This document shows positions 8,163 to 17,757 of a stretch of DNA of 64,000 nt, piece by piece. Each line of letters begins with the position of its first letter. Position 1 is the stretch's first letter. Under the pieces are notes generated by a model that saw nothing but the letters and a program-made list of their open reading frames with translations, did no database searches and was not told the origin of the DNA. The stretch is taken from positions 1 to 64,000 of the forward strand of contig JBFLXB010000020.1 of the NCBI GenBank assembly GCA_040757335.1, read 5' to 3'. The translations under genes were made by a program, and so were the position numbers. Source of the stretch: Nitrospirota bacterium. GTDB taxonomy: Bacteria; Nitrospirota; Nitrospiria; 2-01-FULL-66-17.

Positions 8163-11021
8163 ATGAGACCGATGGACCGAACAGATATGCGACATGCTCC
8201 GTGGGTTAGCCGACTCGCCCTGTGCGTCCTCGTTGTGGCGGCCCTGTCTCCCGCTCGCATGGCCTGGGCGCAACTCGCTACGACCGAGCTCCAGGTGACG
8301 CGGTCCACGGCCACGGAGACGACGCCGACCCTGGGCGCCGACAACGCGAGCAGCCTGGTGGTCTACACGAGCCTCTCTGGCGGCGTCGGCCAGGTCTTCT
8401 ACCAGCGCGTGAGCGACACCAGGCTCCTCGGCAGCCCCGTCCTGGTCAGCGAAGGGGGCACGAACGACCAGCTCAACGACGTGAGCGGCGACTACATCGT
8501 CTATACCTCGTACCTCAGCACGACGAGCCGCATGGGCGAAGTGAAGCTCTACGAGATCGCCAGCGGTATGACCACGGTGCTCTCGCAGCTCACGGAGATC
8601 TTCGAAGCCCGGGTTCACGACCGTAAGGTCGCCTGGGTCGAAGGCGCTGCCGCCTCGACGCGAGTGATGCTGCTGGACCTAGACGGCCTGGCCCGTGGCG
8701 AACGCCCCATCGAAATCGCCGGGCCGATTCCGCCGGCTTCGAACCTCGAGATCGGCGCCAACCTTGTAACGTGGATGGAGCGCATCGACTCGCTGCCCGA
8801 CGTGCACTTCGACGTTACCGCCTACGACATGCGTAGCGGCGCCCGGGTGACGATTGCGGCGGACCCTGGTTTGCAGGAGGCATTCCCGTCCACCAGCGGG
8901 AGCTGGGTAACGTGGCAGGCTGTCGTCGGTAACACCGGCACCCCCACCACGATCGAGGCCTATAACGTGGACACCGGGGAGCGCCGGACGCTCGGACACG
9001 CCGGCGCCGCGAACCTGTCCCCGACCATCGACGGCGACCTCATCGCCTTCGAATCGAACGCCTCGGGCAACTTCGAGATCTATCTGTACCGTATCAGCAC
9101 CGGCGAGACGTTCCAGGTGACGTCGCATCCGGCGGATCAGCGGCTCAACAATGTCTTCGGCAATCACGTGGCCTACGTTGATTCGCGAGACGGCAACCAG
9201 GACGTGTACGTGTCGGCGTTCGCATTACCGCCTCCTGACCCGCTGATTGCCCACTACGACTTCAACGGCTCAGCGGACGATATCAGCGGGAAGGGTAACC
9301 ACGGCACCCTGTTTGGCGGCTCGTTCACGGCGGACTGGGCGGGCAACGCCAGCGGGGCGCTGCTGCTGGACGGGGTGGATGATTATGTGCTGCTCCCCAA
9401 CGAATTTCGGTTTGATCTGTCGTCCTTCACCATCCTCGCGACGCTCAAGGTTCCCGACTCTTCAAAAGAGAACTGGATCCTGTCCAAAGGGCCGTTCTTC
9501 GGCAACTACACGTTGAGGATCCTGGCCGACGATCATCCCTTTCACCCCGGCAAGGCCTCCTATGTTCATCAAATCGGCGGTGGGAACTTCTCGTCGTTGG
9601 TGTCCAACCGCCCCGTACCCCTCAACCGATATTTCAATATGGCCGTGACCATTGATGCCGGAGGATCGAGAACCTATTTCGACGGCGCGTTGCAGTTGGA
9701 AATTCAACCTCCGTATTTTGCCCCGCCCTTGTTGAACAATGCTCCCGTGACGATCGGGGCGGGCGGGTACTACTCCCTCTCCGACTTCTTTTCAGGGGCG
9801 ATCGACGAGGTCCGGATCTACAACTACGCCCTTTCGTCCACCGAAATCCGCGATCTGCATGACACGCCGCCTCTCGCCAATGCCGGTCCCGACCAATCCG
9901 GTCACGCCGGTACCGTGGTGACTCTGGACGGGAGTCAAAGCACCGATCCCGACGGACACTATCCTCTAAGCTATTCCTGGACCCTCGCCTCCAAGCCGAC
10001 AGGCAGTACAGCGGTCCTTTCAAAACCTACGGCCGTGAACCCGTCCTTCACGGCGGACGTGCCCGGCGGCTACACCCTGGATCTGATCGTGGCCGACAGC
10101 CTCGGGCTCCAAAGCGCGCCGGATACCGTCAGCATCAGCACGTCCAACACCAAGCCGGTAGCGGATGCAGGACCGGATCTGGCGGTCATCGTGCTCGATT
10201 CCACGGTCCAACTGAACGGCAGCCAAAGCTACGACGACGATGGCGATCCCCTGACCTACGCCTGGACCGTGGTTCAGCGCCCGGAGGGCAGCAGTGCTGT
10301 GCTGTCGGACTCGATCGCGGCCAGCCCCACCTTCGTGGTCGATACGCAGGGCGACTATGTGATCGAGTTGGTGGTGAGCGATCCGTGGAGCGCGAGCGAC
10401 CCGGATGCCATCACGGTGAGCTTTACGAACGTCAAGCCCGTGGCCAACGCCGGAGGCAATCAGGCCGTCCTGGTGGGTGACACCGTGGTGCTGTATGGCG
10501 GGGACAGTGCCGATGCCAATGGCGATCCCTTGACGTATCAATGGAGCCTGGTCTCGGCTCCCGCCGGGAGCAGTGCGGCGCTGGTGGACGCGACCGCTAT
10601 GCTGGCGTCGTTTGTCGCGGACGCAGCCGGCACGTATGTCGTGAGCCTTGTGGTCCACGACGGCCTGGCGGCGAGCGACCCGGCCAACGTCACCATCGTC
10701 GCCACCACCGTTCAGAGCGAGACCACGAACAAGCTGATCGACGCCATCACCACGATCAACAACCTGGACCCCGGCGTGTTCAAAAACAGCAACCTGGTCA
10801 ACGCGCTGACCAACAAGATCAACTCCGTGTTGGGCCTGATCGAACAGGGGCTGTACCAGGAGGCGTTGGATAAGTTGCAAAACGACATCCTGGGGAAGAC
10901 CGACGGTTGTGCCACCACCGGAAGCCCCGACAAGAACGACTGGATCATCGATTGTGACGAGCAAGCGATGGTTTATCCATTGGTCATGGAAGCTATCCAA
11001 CTAGTCGGCCGCTTGCCGTGA
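8163..11021 (+). CDS. Large secreted TolB-propeller/LamG/REJ-PKD protein
   Basis: This is a 952-residue exported protein. The signal peptide spans residues 1-36 (ends ARMAWA). Residues 40-355 form TolB/DPP-like propeller repeats (RISTGETFQVTSHPADQRLN). Residues 360-570 are a LamG/concanavalin-like domain (LIAHYDFNGSADDISGKGNH, LLLDGVDDYV). Residues 570-850 are three REJ/PKD-type repeats, each with a 'AGPDQ...LDGSQS' start and a 'DPLTYxW' core. Residues 855-952 are a helical tail (NNLDPGVFKNSNLVNALTNK) related to the tails of the next two genes, with two cysteines. A role in surface adhesion or polysaccharide contact is inferred from the domains. Confidence 0.8.
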   Translation: MRPMDRTDMRHAPWVSRLALCVLVVAALSPARMAWAQLATTELQVTRSTATETTPTLGADNASSLVVYTSLSGGVGQVFYQRVSDTRLLGSPVLVSEGGTNDQLNDVSGDYIVYTSYLSTTSRMGEVKLYEIASGMTTVLSQLTEIFEARVHDRKVAWVEGAAASTRVMLLDLDGLARGERPIEIAGPIPPASNLEIGANLVTWMERIDSLPDVHFDVTAYDMRSGARVTIAADPGLQEAFPSTSGSWVTWQAVVGNTGTPTTIEAYNVDTGERRTLGHAGAANLSPTIDGDLIAFESNASGNFEIYLYRISTGETFQVTSHPADQRLNNVFGNHVAYVDSRDGNQDVYVSAFALPPPDPLIAHYDFNGSADDISGKGNHGTLFGGSFTADWAGNASGALLLDGVDDYVLLPNEFRFDLSSFTILATLKVPDSSKENWILSKGPFFGNYTLRILADDHPFHPGKASYVHQIGGGNFSSLVSNRPVPLNRYFNMAVTIDAGGSRTYFDGALQLEIQPPYFAPPLLNNAPVTIGAGGYYSLSDFFSGAIDEVRIYNYALSSTEIRDLHDTPPLANAGPDQSGHAGTVVTLDGSQSTDPDGHYPLSYSWTLASKPTGSTAVLSKPTAVNPSFTADVPGGYTLDLIVADSLGLQSAPDTVSISTSNTKPVADAGPDLAVIVLDSTVQLNGSQSYDDDGDPLTYAWTVVQRPEGSSAVLSDSIAASPTFVVDTQGDYVIELVVSDPWSASDPDAITVSFTNVKPVANAGGNQAVLVGDTVVLYGGDSADANGDPLTYQWSLVSAPAGSSAALVDATAMLASFVADAAGTYVVSLVVHDGLAASDPANVTIVATTVQSETTNKLIDAITTINNLDPGVFKNSNLVNALTNKINSVLGLIEQGLYQEALDKLQNDILGKTDGCATTGSPDKNDWIIDCDEQAMVYPLVMEAIQLVGRLP

Positions 11022-11117
11022 CGGGTAGCTCAGGCGGCCAGCGTGACGGGTGTTTTGTAAGCCACAGACTGTTCGGGGATAGAAAGCATAAACCAACATA
11101 AGGATGGAGGACCGGCG

Positions 11118-12152
11118 ATGAAAAGATCAATAGCAACGGTAATCGGGGGTTTCCCATTATTCATGTTGTGTCTCTGCATTGGGGTTCCCGTAGCTGGTGC
11201 AGACCAAATCATCACCGGTACTGTCGTGGATGCCGGTGGTGCCGGGATTCGCGGTATCCAAGTCACTATCCTGGACAGCAAGAATGCAGTTGAGGCGGCC
11301 ACCACTGCTACCGATTATAATGGGACCTTCAATAGCCCCAATATCCCTTCCGGTTCATACCGGGTTCGATTTGCTGGCTCAGACCAATTTGGGCGGCTTC
11401 TATCTCCAGAGTTCTACGGTGATACAGAGCGTGACGAGTTTTGTGGGGGGGCCGTAGTCAGTGTCCTCCCGGATACGAGAACCGGCCTGAAGACAGAAGA
11501 CATGCAACTCGCGGAGCCTCTCCCGGCGCCCGAAGGGCCTGTCCAAGGGGCTATCCATGGTACCGTGGTTGATGCTGAGACCGGTGTTCCTCTCCAGGGC
11601 GTCCAAGTCGCTGTTTTTCTTTCAGATAACGCGCAGACAGTGCCTATTAGTTCCGGGACGAGCATTACGGATGCCGACGGGCGTTACAGAATCGCGTTTC
11701 AAGTGGTGGGTACCGACCTAATCAGGATTAGATTTTCTGATCCAACGGGCATCTTTTTCTCTGAATACTCCGGTGAGAGCGACTTAACTCGTGATCATGA
11801 TGTCTTTTGTGCGGGTACTGTGCTCAGAGTTGATCCAGCGGGGACGACGCAGACCGTCAACGGATTTCTGGACCGTATCCCGGCGGAGCAACTGACTGAG
11901 AATCTGACAGGCATGGTCACAGATTTGGATATACCTGCCAACGTGGAGGCGGTATTAGCCACTCCGTTGATTCGGGCTGTGGATCTACTGACCGATGATA
12001 CTCCCAATAACGATGCGGGGGTGTGTGCCCAACTTGCTTCCTTTATCACGCGGGTGGATATACAGGAAAAGACCGGCCAGCTTAGCCCAGAGGAAGCGGA
12101 TGCCTTGCGCCAGTCAGCCACCAATATTAGAACGACACTGGGTTGCAGTTAG
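11118..12152 (+). CDS. Secreted protein with two carboxypeptidase-regulatory-like domains and Cys tail
   Basis: The 344-residue product begins with a signal peptide (MKRSIATVIGGFPLF..., cleavage near VAGA/DQ) after a good ribosome site (GGATGGAGG). Two carboxypeptidase-regulatory-like beta-sandwich repeats follow (ITGTVVDAGGAGIRGIQVTI and IHGTVVDAETGVPLQGVQVA). Each ends in a short Cys-bearing stretch (DEFCGGAVVSV, DVFCAGTVLRV). The C-terminal ~80 residues form a helical tail with paired cysteines (VCAQLASF ... TTLGCS). After the TAG the same frame stays open and encodes a second tail. Confidence 0.8.
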   Translation: MKRSIATVIGGFPLFMLCLCIGVPVAGADQIITGTVVDAGGAGIRGIQVTILDSKNAVEAATTATDYNGTFNSPNIPSGSYRVRFAGSDQFGRLLSPEFYGDTERDEFCGGAVVSVLPDTRTGLKTEDMQLAEPLPAPEGPVQGAIHGTVVDAETGVPLQGVQVAVFLSDNAQTVPISSGTSITDADGRYRIAFQVVGTDLIRIRFSDPTGIFFSEYSGESDLTRDHDVFCAGTVLRVDPAGTTQTVNGFLDRIPAEQLTENLTGMVTDLDIPANVEAVLATPLIRAVDLLTDDTPNNDAGVCAQLASFITRVDIQEKTGQLSPEEADALRQSATNIRTTLGCS

Positions 12153-12347
12153 AGGGCTTTTGAGTGGAGCGCATCCACCAAAGAGAGCCTCTGTGCGGCG
12201 GTGAACGAGCTGGGCGCGTTCAAGAATCAAATCGCGGCCCAGAGCGGCAAGAAGATTTCCGACGCGGCGGCCGGGTTGTTGACCGAGTACGCGAACAACA
12301 TCATCGCCAAGCTGCTCGCTCAGCTCCCGCCTGGCGAAGGGTGCTGA
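12153..12347 (+). pseudogene. Orphan helical Cys-tail module, in frame after an amber stop
   Basis: Directly after the TAG at 12150-12152, in the same frame, are 64 codons ending in TGA at 12345-12347. They encode another copy of the C-terminal module: SLCAAVNELGAFKNQIAAQS, then a GKKISDAAAGLL helix, ending in GEGC. There is no obvious start codon of its own. It is either the end of a deleted neighbour or a readthrough extension. Confidence 0.65.
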
Positions 12348-12372
12348 TCGAGATGGGCAAGGAGGATCTCCA

Positions 12373-15300
12373 ATGACGCCTGTGAAAAAGCTGGTCATCC
12401 TGGGTGTGCTCGGGGGAGGTCTGATCATCCCTCCCAACGCTTCCACCCCGTTGGCTCAGCAAGAAGTACCTGAGAAGCACGCTGCCGTGGGTAAGGCTTC
12501 GACCGCCCAGATTCAACGGGCGTACGGCAACCTACCGCTCTCCTTTATCCAGAACAAGGGGCAAGTGGATCAGCGGGTGCTGTTTTATGAGCAGGGAAGT
12601 GGTCACGCCACGTCGTTTATGAAAGATGGGATCTCCCTGTCCTTGGTCAACCGCCGCGGGTCGGAGACCATCAAACTTGTTGCCGTTGGCGGCAACAAGA
12701 AGCCCACGATCCTGGGGGAGGGCTTGCAGGAAGGGACCGTGAATTACTTCGTGGGCCGGGATCACACGAAGTGGCGGAGCGGGATCCCCACCTATCACGC
12801 CGTGGTGTATCAGGAGATCTATCCCGGCATCGACCTGAAGTTCTACGGGACCAATCGGCAACTGGAGTACGACGTCATCGTCAAACCCGGCGCGGACCCG
12901 TCCACGGTCAGGTTGGCGTATGAGGGAGTCGAGGCGTTGCGGGTGACTGAGGCCGGGGATTTGGAGATTCGGCTGAAAGGGAGCACGGTCCTGCAGAAAA
13001 AGCCCGTCGTGTATCAGGACATCGATGGGAAACGGGTGGCGGTCTCGGCGCAATTCAAAGTCCTCGAACCTGTCGGGGCGACGAGCGCAGCGACCGCGGC
13101 AACCCGGAATGAGATGGCAGCGCCTGCGGCTCGCCAGGACCCATCCCCGGCCGTTGCCTACACCTTCGAGGTCGCCTCCTATGACAGGAACCATGCCCTG
13201 GTCATCGACCCGACCCTCGTCTATGCCACGTTTCTGGGCGGGAGCGGCGACGAAGACGGCGAGGCGTTCGGTCTGGATTGGGCCATCGATGCGGCCATCG
13301 AAGCGGATGCACTGGGTTACGCCTATGTGACCGGTTCCACGACGTCGCTGAACATCGGCGTCGACTCAGCCACATTCGGCGCCCGGGGGGCACACGACGT
13401 GTTCGTGGCAAAGCTCAATCCGGCAGGGACCGGTCTCGTCTACGCCACCTACCTCGGGGGAAGCGGCTACGATGGCGGCCACGCGATCACCGTCGATCCG
13501 CAAGGCAATGCCTATCTCACCGGCGAGACCACGTCCCCGGATTTCCCCACTACGGACGGCGCCTACCAAAGGACCTGCGGCACGGATACGCTCTGCAACG
13601 GCGGGCGCTACGACGCGTTCGTTGTGAAACTGAATCGTGACGGGACCGGTTTGGTGTACTCGACGTACCTGGGCGGAAGCGGCCAGGACGCCGGCCACGA
13701 TATTCAGGTGAACGCGAGGGGCAACGCCTATGTGATCGGAACGGTTGAGTCCGATCCTCCTGACTATGCGGATCCCGGCTTTCCGACGACACCGGGGGCC
13801 TTTGACGAAAAGTACAACGGCTCATGGGGCGATGCCTTTGTGGCCCAGTTGACTTCCGATGGCACCGGCCTGGTGTACTCCACCTACCTGGGTGGCAGCG
13901 GCGGCGATGTCGGCGGGGGCATTGCGCTGGACGCGGCCGGCAACGCCTACCTGACCGGCGACACCCTCTCTCCTGGTCTCGCGACGGTCTCCGCGTACGA
14001 TCTCGACTGCGGAACGGTGACGGCGCCGTGCAGCGACACCGGGAAATTCGACGGCTACGTGGCCAAGTTGAATGCGGCGGGAAGCGCCCTTGAGTATTTC
14101 ACCTACCTGGGCGGCAGCGAGGAGGACCGAAGCATCGGGATCGACCTGCTCTCGGAATGGAAGGTCTACGTCACGGGTCGGACCTCATCGTCGGATTTCC
14201 CGACGACCCCCGGCGCGTTCGATACCGACTTTAATGGCGGAGTGGACCAGTTCGTGGTGGCGCTGAACACCTTCGGATTTTTCTATGCGACGTTCCTGGG
14301 GGGTGAGGGAATCGAAGACGGCCATAACCTCGTGGTTGACCCGTCATCAGGCAGCGTCTACGTCAACGGCGGGACCACCTCTGCGGATTTTCCGACCACA
14401 CTCGATGCCTATGATCGGAGGTGCGGGACCGACGGGACCTGCGACGTCACGCGGGACGGATATCTCGTGAAGCTGCGACTCGATAACACTCTCCCGAACG
14501 ATCCCTGCGAGATCGCCGGAAGACGGTACAACGACTGCGCCGATCTCAGCTATTCCACGTACCTGGGAGGAAGCGGAGACGATATCGGGCACGGCGTCGC
14601 CGTCGATGGGTGGGGCAATGTCTACGCCACGGGGCGAACATCTTCTAAGGATTTTCCGAATTTCCCGCCCTCTTCTTCGGAGTTCCCGGATGCCTACGGG
14701 AGGGCCTTCAACGGCGGAGCGACCGACGCATTCGTGGCCAAGTTCGGCCGAACCCCGGCCCAAACGAAGGCCGAAGCGGACGCGCTCCCGATCATCGATC
14801 TGCACTTTCATGGTCACCCGGACTGGGCCCGGGACCCTCAGGTCCTCGTGGACGTGTTTGATGAAGTTGGAGTGGTGCGAGCATGCAATGGGGGGGTATT
14901 TCCATTTGCCATGGATGACAGCGGAGCCCCGATTGTTGATGACAGAGGAGTCCTGGATTTCGAAACCGCGATCGACGCGATTGATTCGGGGCGGTACATT
15001 CCCTATGGCGGCATGGACGTTCTTCGCAAAATCACCTTTGACGACAAGTTGGACCTGGGGGATGCGAACGCTGGAACTCTCAGCGCGAACATGTTGACCT
15101 ATCTTTCAGGCCTCGAAGCGAACCTTCGTCTGGGACGCTTCTCTGGAATTGGCGAGCTCTTTCCAAATAATCAAAACTCTCACCCCGGTGGTCCAGACAC
15201 TGATCCCTTCAGCCATCCATCTGTGTACCCAGCGGATTCACCGCTCATGCAGCGCTTGTGGGCCTTGTCGGCGGCATTCCAGATTCCTTTGAATGTTCAT

Positions 15301-16689
15301 ATGGAAGCAACCCAAGCCTCCGTGGCGCAGATGGAGCGGCTGCTGGACATGGAATTTGACGGTCGCAAGGGAATTTGGATCTGGGCTCATGCCGGGTTTT
15401 ATGATAACCCGTCAGGGTTTTGGGAACTCCCCATTGTTACCAGTCCAGACGACAGTTTTTTTGATGAACCACCGGCACCATCGCCGGACTCGTCGCCGAT
15501 TTGGTTCAACCGACTACTGGAGCGTCACCCAAACCTCTACGTTGAGCTCTCGTATCGGGATCTTCGGCAGGGAGGGTTTTTCGGAATTGTCGATGACTCG
15601 GGAATGCTGAAACCCGATTGGAAGGCCCTGCTTGAACAGTATTCCCACCGTTTTGTGATCGGCACCGATGTGGATGCCCCTTATCCGAAAGCGCCGAAAG
15701 CGTACGCCGGGCTGATTACCTTCTGGCGGGGGATCTTGGCCCAACTCTCTCCGGAGGCTCGGGCCAATATCGCCCACGGAAACGCTGACCGACATTCACT
15801 CTGTGAGCAACGGAATACCCCCGTCGGAAGTAATGTACAAGTATCTCCTGATAGCGGCATGACCGTGACCTTCGCCTCGGTCACTGTCCCTGGCAAGACC
15901 ACCGTGACCACGAACAGCACCGGTCCCACGCCTCCGGCCGGCTTCCAACTCGGCGATCCACCCACCTACTACGACATCACCACGACAGCGGCGTACACCG
16001 CTCCCGTGACCGTGTGTCTCAACTATGACCCGGTACAGTACAGTGATCCGACGGCGCTTCGCCTGCTCCATTACGAAGCCGACGCCTGGACGGACGTCAC
16101 CACGACGAACGATACGACCACGAACATGATCTGTGGAGAGGTGTCAAGTTTATCGCCCTTCATTGTGGCGGAACCGGTGGCAGACACAACCCCGCCGGTT
16201 CTGACTGTCCCGGGCACGATCACCACGAACGCCACCAGCCCGGCGGGGGCGGTGGTCAGCTACAGCGCCTCGGCGACCGACAATCGCGATTCAGCCCCGG
16301 GGGTGACGTGTACACCTTCCTCGGGCAGCACCTTCCCGATCGGGACCACCACCGTGACGTGCATGGCAAGTGATGTTGCGGGAAACAGCGCCAGCGTACA
16401 GTTCCAGGTGATCGTTCAGGGAGCGCCCGAGCAAATCGCGGCCCTCGTGGGGCTCGTTCAAAGCTTCAATCTCAAGCAGGGGATCGAGAACAGCCTGGAT
16501 GCCAAGCTGCAGAACGCCCAAGACGCCCTCACCGCGGCCCAGGGCGGAGATCTCCCGTCGGCGTGCAACCTGCTCAATGCGTTCAGTAACGAAGCCCAGG
16601 CCCAATCGGGCAAGGCGATTACCCCGGATCAGGCGAGCCAACTCAACGCCGCCGCCAATCAGGTCACGGCGGTGCTGGGATGCCTGTAG
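12373..16689 (+). CDS. SBBP-repeat surface protein with embedded amidohydrolase domain
   Basis: This 1438-residue exported protein has five parts. A signal peptide occupies residues 1-28. Residues 35-270 are the domain that usually precedes SBBP repeats (FIQNKGQVDQRVLFY). Residues 275-795 are SBBP beta-propeller repeats (TYLGGSGYDGGHAITVD, ATYLGGS repeated). Residues 805-1140 are an amidohydrolase-2-like TIM barrel: IIDLHFHGHPD (HxH), WAHAGF with His1006, GTDVDAP with Asp1099, and the family end NIAHGNADRHSL. Then come a beta domain and a HYR domain (from about 1271). Residues 1353-1438 are the helical tail with two cysteines (SACNLLNAF, AVLGCL). A metal-dependent hydrolase in this setting is unusual; activity is inferred only. 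Confidence 0.82.
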   Translation: MTPVKKLVILGVLGGGLIIPPNASTPLAQQEVPEKHAAVGKASTAQIQRAYGNLPLSFIQNKGQVDQRVLFYEQGSGHATSFMKDGISLSLVNRRGSETIKLVAVGGNKKPTILGEGLQEGTVNYFVGRDHTKWRSGIPTYHAVVYQEIYPGIDLKFYGTNRQLEYDVIVKPGADPSTVRLAYEGVEALRVTEAGDLEIRLKGSTVLQKKPVVYQDIDGKRVAVSAQFKVLEPVGATSAATAATRNEMAAPAARQDPSPAVAYTFEVASYDRNHALVIDPTLVYATFLGGSGDEDGEAFGLDWAIDAAIEADALGYAYVTGSTTSLNIGVDSATFGARGAHDVFVAKLNPAGTGLVYATYLGGSGYDGGHAITVDPQGNAYLTGETTSPDFPTTDGAYQRTCGTDTLCNGGRYDAFVVKLNRDGTGLVYSTYLGGSGQDAGHDIQVNARGNAYVIGTVESDPPDYADPGFPTTPGAFDEKYNGSWGDAFVAQLTSDGTGLVYSTYLGGSGGDVGGGIALDAAGNAYLTGDTLSPGLATVSAYDLDCGTVTAPCSDTGKFDGYVAKLNAAGSALEYFTYLGGSEEDRSIGIDLLSEWKVYVTGRTSSSDFPTTPGAFDTDFNGGVDQFVVALNTFGFFYATFLGGEGIEDGHNLVVDPSSGSVYVNGGTTSADFPTTLDAYDRRCGTDGTCDVTRDGYLVKLRLDNTLPNDPCEIAGRRYNDCADLSYSTYLGGSGDDIGHGVAVDGWGNVYATGRTSSKDFPNFPPSSSEFPDAYGRAFNGGATDAFVAKFGRTPAQTKAEADALPIIDLHFHGHPDWARDPQVLVDVFDEVGVVRACNGGVFPFAMDDSGAPIVDDRGVLDFETAIDAIDSGRYIPYGGMDVLRKITFDDKLDLGDANAGTLSANMLTYLSGLEANLRLGRFSGIGELFPNNQNSHPGGPDTDPFSHPSVYPADSPLMQRLWALSAAFQIPLNVHMEATQASVAQMERLLDMEFDGRKGIWIWAHAGFYDNPSGFWELPIVTSPDDSFFDEPPAPSPDSSPIWFNRLLERHPNLYVELSYRDLRQGGFFGIVDDSGMLKPDWKALLEQYSHRFVIGTDVDAPYPKAPKAYAGLITFWRGILAQLSPEARANIAHGNADRHSLCEQRNTPVGSNVQVSPDSGMTVTFASVTVPGKTTVTTNSTGPTPPAGFQLGDPPTYYDITTTAAYTAPVTVCLNYDPVQYSDPTALRLLHYEADAWTDVTTTNDTTTNMICGEVSSLSPFIVAEPVADTTPPVLTVPGTITTNATSPAGAVVSYSASATDNRDSAPGVTCTPSSGSTFPIGTTTVTCMASDVAGNSASVQFQVIVQGAPEQIAALVGLVQSFNLKQGIENSLDAKLQNAQDALTAAQGGDLPSACNLLNAFSNEAQAQSGKAITPDQASQLNAAANQVTAVLGCL

Positions 16690-16736
16690 CCGGACGAGGT
16701 GATTACGGCATTTTCAGTGAGAACCGGAGTGTCAAA

Positions 16737-16940
16737 ATGGAGAGCTTTGTTGTGCGCATTTACCAGCGTACCAAGACGCCGACGGACAGTCTGGTGGGCG
16801 TGGTGGAGGATGTCCGGCGCGGGCACCAGACCCCCTTTCACGGCATGGAGGAGCTGTGGGCCATCTTGTTGGAAAAACGTGTCAGAGTGAAATCGACCAG
16901 GCCGAGAAAGGGGAGTCCGCCGCCCCATCCAGGCGAGTGA
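16737..16940 (+). CDS. Conserved small protein preceding a BTAD regulator
   Basis: This 67-residue protein begins MESFVVRIYQRTKTPTDSLV and continues VGVVEDVRRG...PFHGMEELWAILL. Small proteins of this pattern occur next to signalling and regulator genes, but I know no function. It overlaps the next gene by 4 bp (GTGA), so the two are probably co-translated. A broken 45-bp fragment of this gene occurs at 6085-6129. Confidence 0.6.
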   Translation: MESFVVRIYQRTKTPTDSLVGVVEDVRRGHQTPFHGMEELWAILLEKRVRVKSTRPRKGSPPPHPGE

Positions 16941-17524
16941 GCATCGCATTTCGTGTTGACGACCGTGTAATGGCCCAAGCTCACGCCGGGAGGTCACCGG
17001 CACTGGTGATTCAGTCCCTTGGCCGATGCGAGATCCTCCTCCACGGGCGCATCATCCCGAATGAAGGGTGGCGTGATCCCAAGGAGCTGGAGGTGCTCTT
17101 GGCGCTGGTCACGCTGGGCGGCCAGCAGGTCCCGCGATCCGAGCTCGCACAACTGCTGTGGCCGAAGTACGGCGACGACGAGCGCGTAAGCAAGCTCTAC
17201 GCGGCGCTCCATCGCCTCCAGGAGACCTTGGGCCGATCAGAGCCAACGGGATCGCGATTGATCACGGTCGTCGGAGCACGTCTGTCGCTCAACGCTACAT
17301 CCTGCTGGGTGGACTGTTGGGCCTTCGAGGAAGCGGTTCGTCAGGCCCAGCGTCTGGGTGTGTTTGGCCAGATGGCGTCGGCCCAAGATCGTCTGAAGGA
17401 AGCCAAGGCCCTCTACCGAGGCGAATACTTGCCCGGTTGTCACGGATTGGCGTGGGTAGAAGCCAAGCGCCACGCCCTCCGTCGGCAACGGCTCTGGGTG
17501 GAACGGCAATCGGTGGGGCGGTGA
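16937..17524 (+). CDS. Short BTAD-type winged-helix regulator
   Basis: The start is the GTG overlapping the upstream TGA. The 195-residue product has an OmpR/SARP-like winged helix at about residues 15-110 (LVIQSLGRCEILL, ELAQLLWPKYGDDE, KLYAALHRLQETLG). Only the first ~60 residues of the BTAD TPR region follow (FEEAVRQAQRL, YRGEYLPG) before an early stop. It lacks the ATPase part of the large regulator at 145. It may act as a stand-alone DNA-binding regulator or be a truncated gene. Confidence 0.65.
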   Translation: MSIAFRVDDRVMAQAHAGRSPALVIQSLGRCEILLHGRIIPNEGWRDPKELEVLLALVTLGGQQVPRSELAQLLWPKYGDDERVSKLYAALHRLQETLGRSEPTGSRLITVVGARLSLNATSCWVDCWAFEEAVRQAQRLGVFGQMASAQDRLKEAKALYRGEYLPGCHGLAWVEAKRHALRRQRLWVERQSVGR

Positions 17525-17757
17525 ACAGAGGTATTGCGGGTTCTCCTGCGCGACGCCAAAACCGGCGTTCGTGTCAGTTCAAGGCTCGCTTCAGACAACA
17601 TCAAAAGAGGTGGTTGAAGCCACCACCATTGTGCCCGACCAGGCCCGCGAGGAGTTCTTGATCGCCCGATTGGCGTTGCGCGATCTCAGTGCAGTCGACG
17701 GGAAGCCGAGCTACAGGGCTCACAAGTGATTTGAAATTATGAGAGAGGGAGGTGCTG
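17525..17757 (+). other. Gap with possible remnant ORF
   Basis: A coding-like frame ends at 17729 with EEFLIARLALRDLSAVDGKP and could start at GTG 17571 (52 codons). In the regulator frame just after its stop, VLRVLLRDAKTGVRVSS is also open. Neither is recognised. They look like remnants of a gene ending before the direct repeat. Confidence 0.3.
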
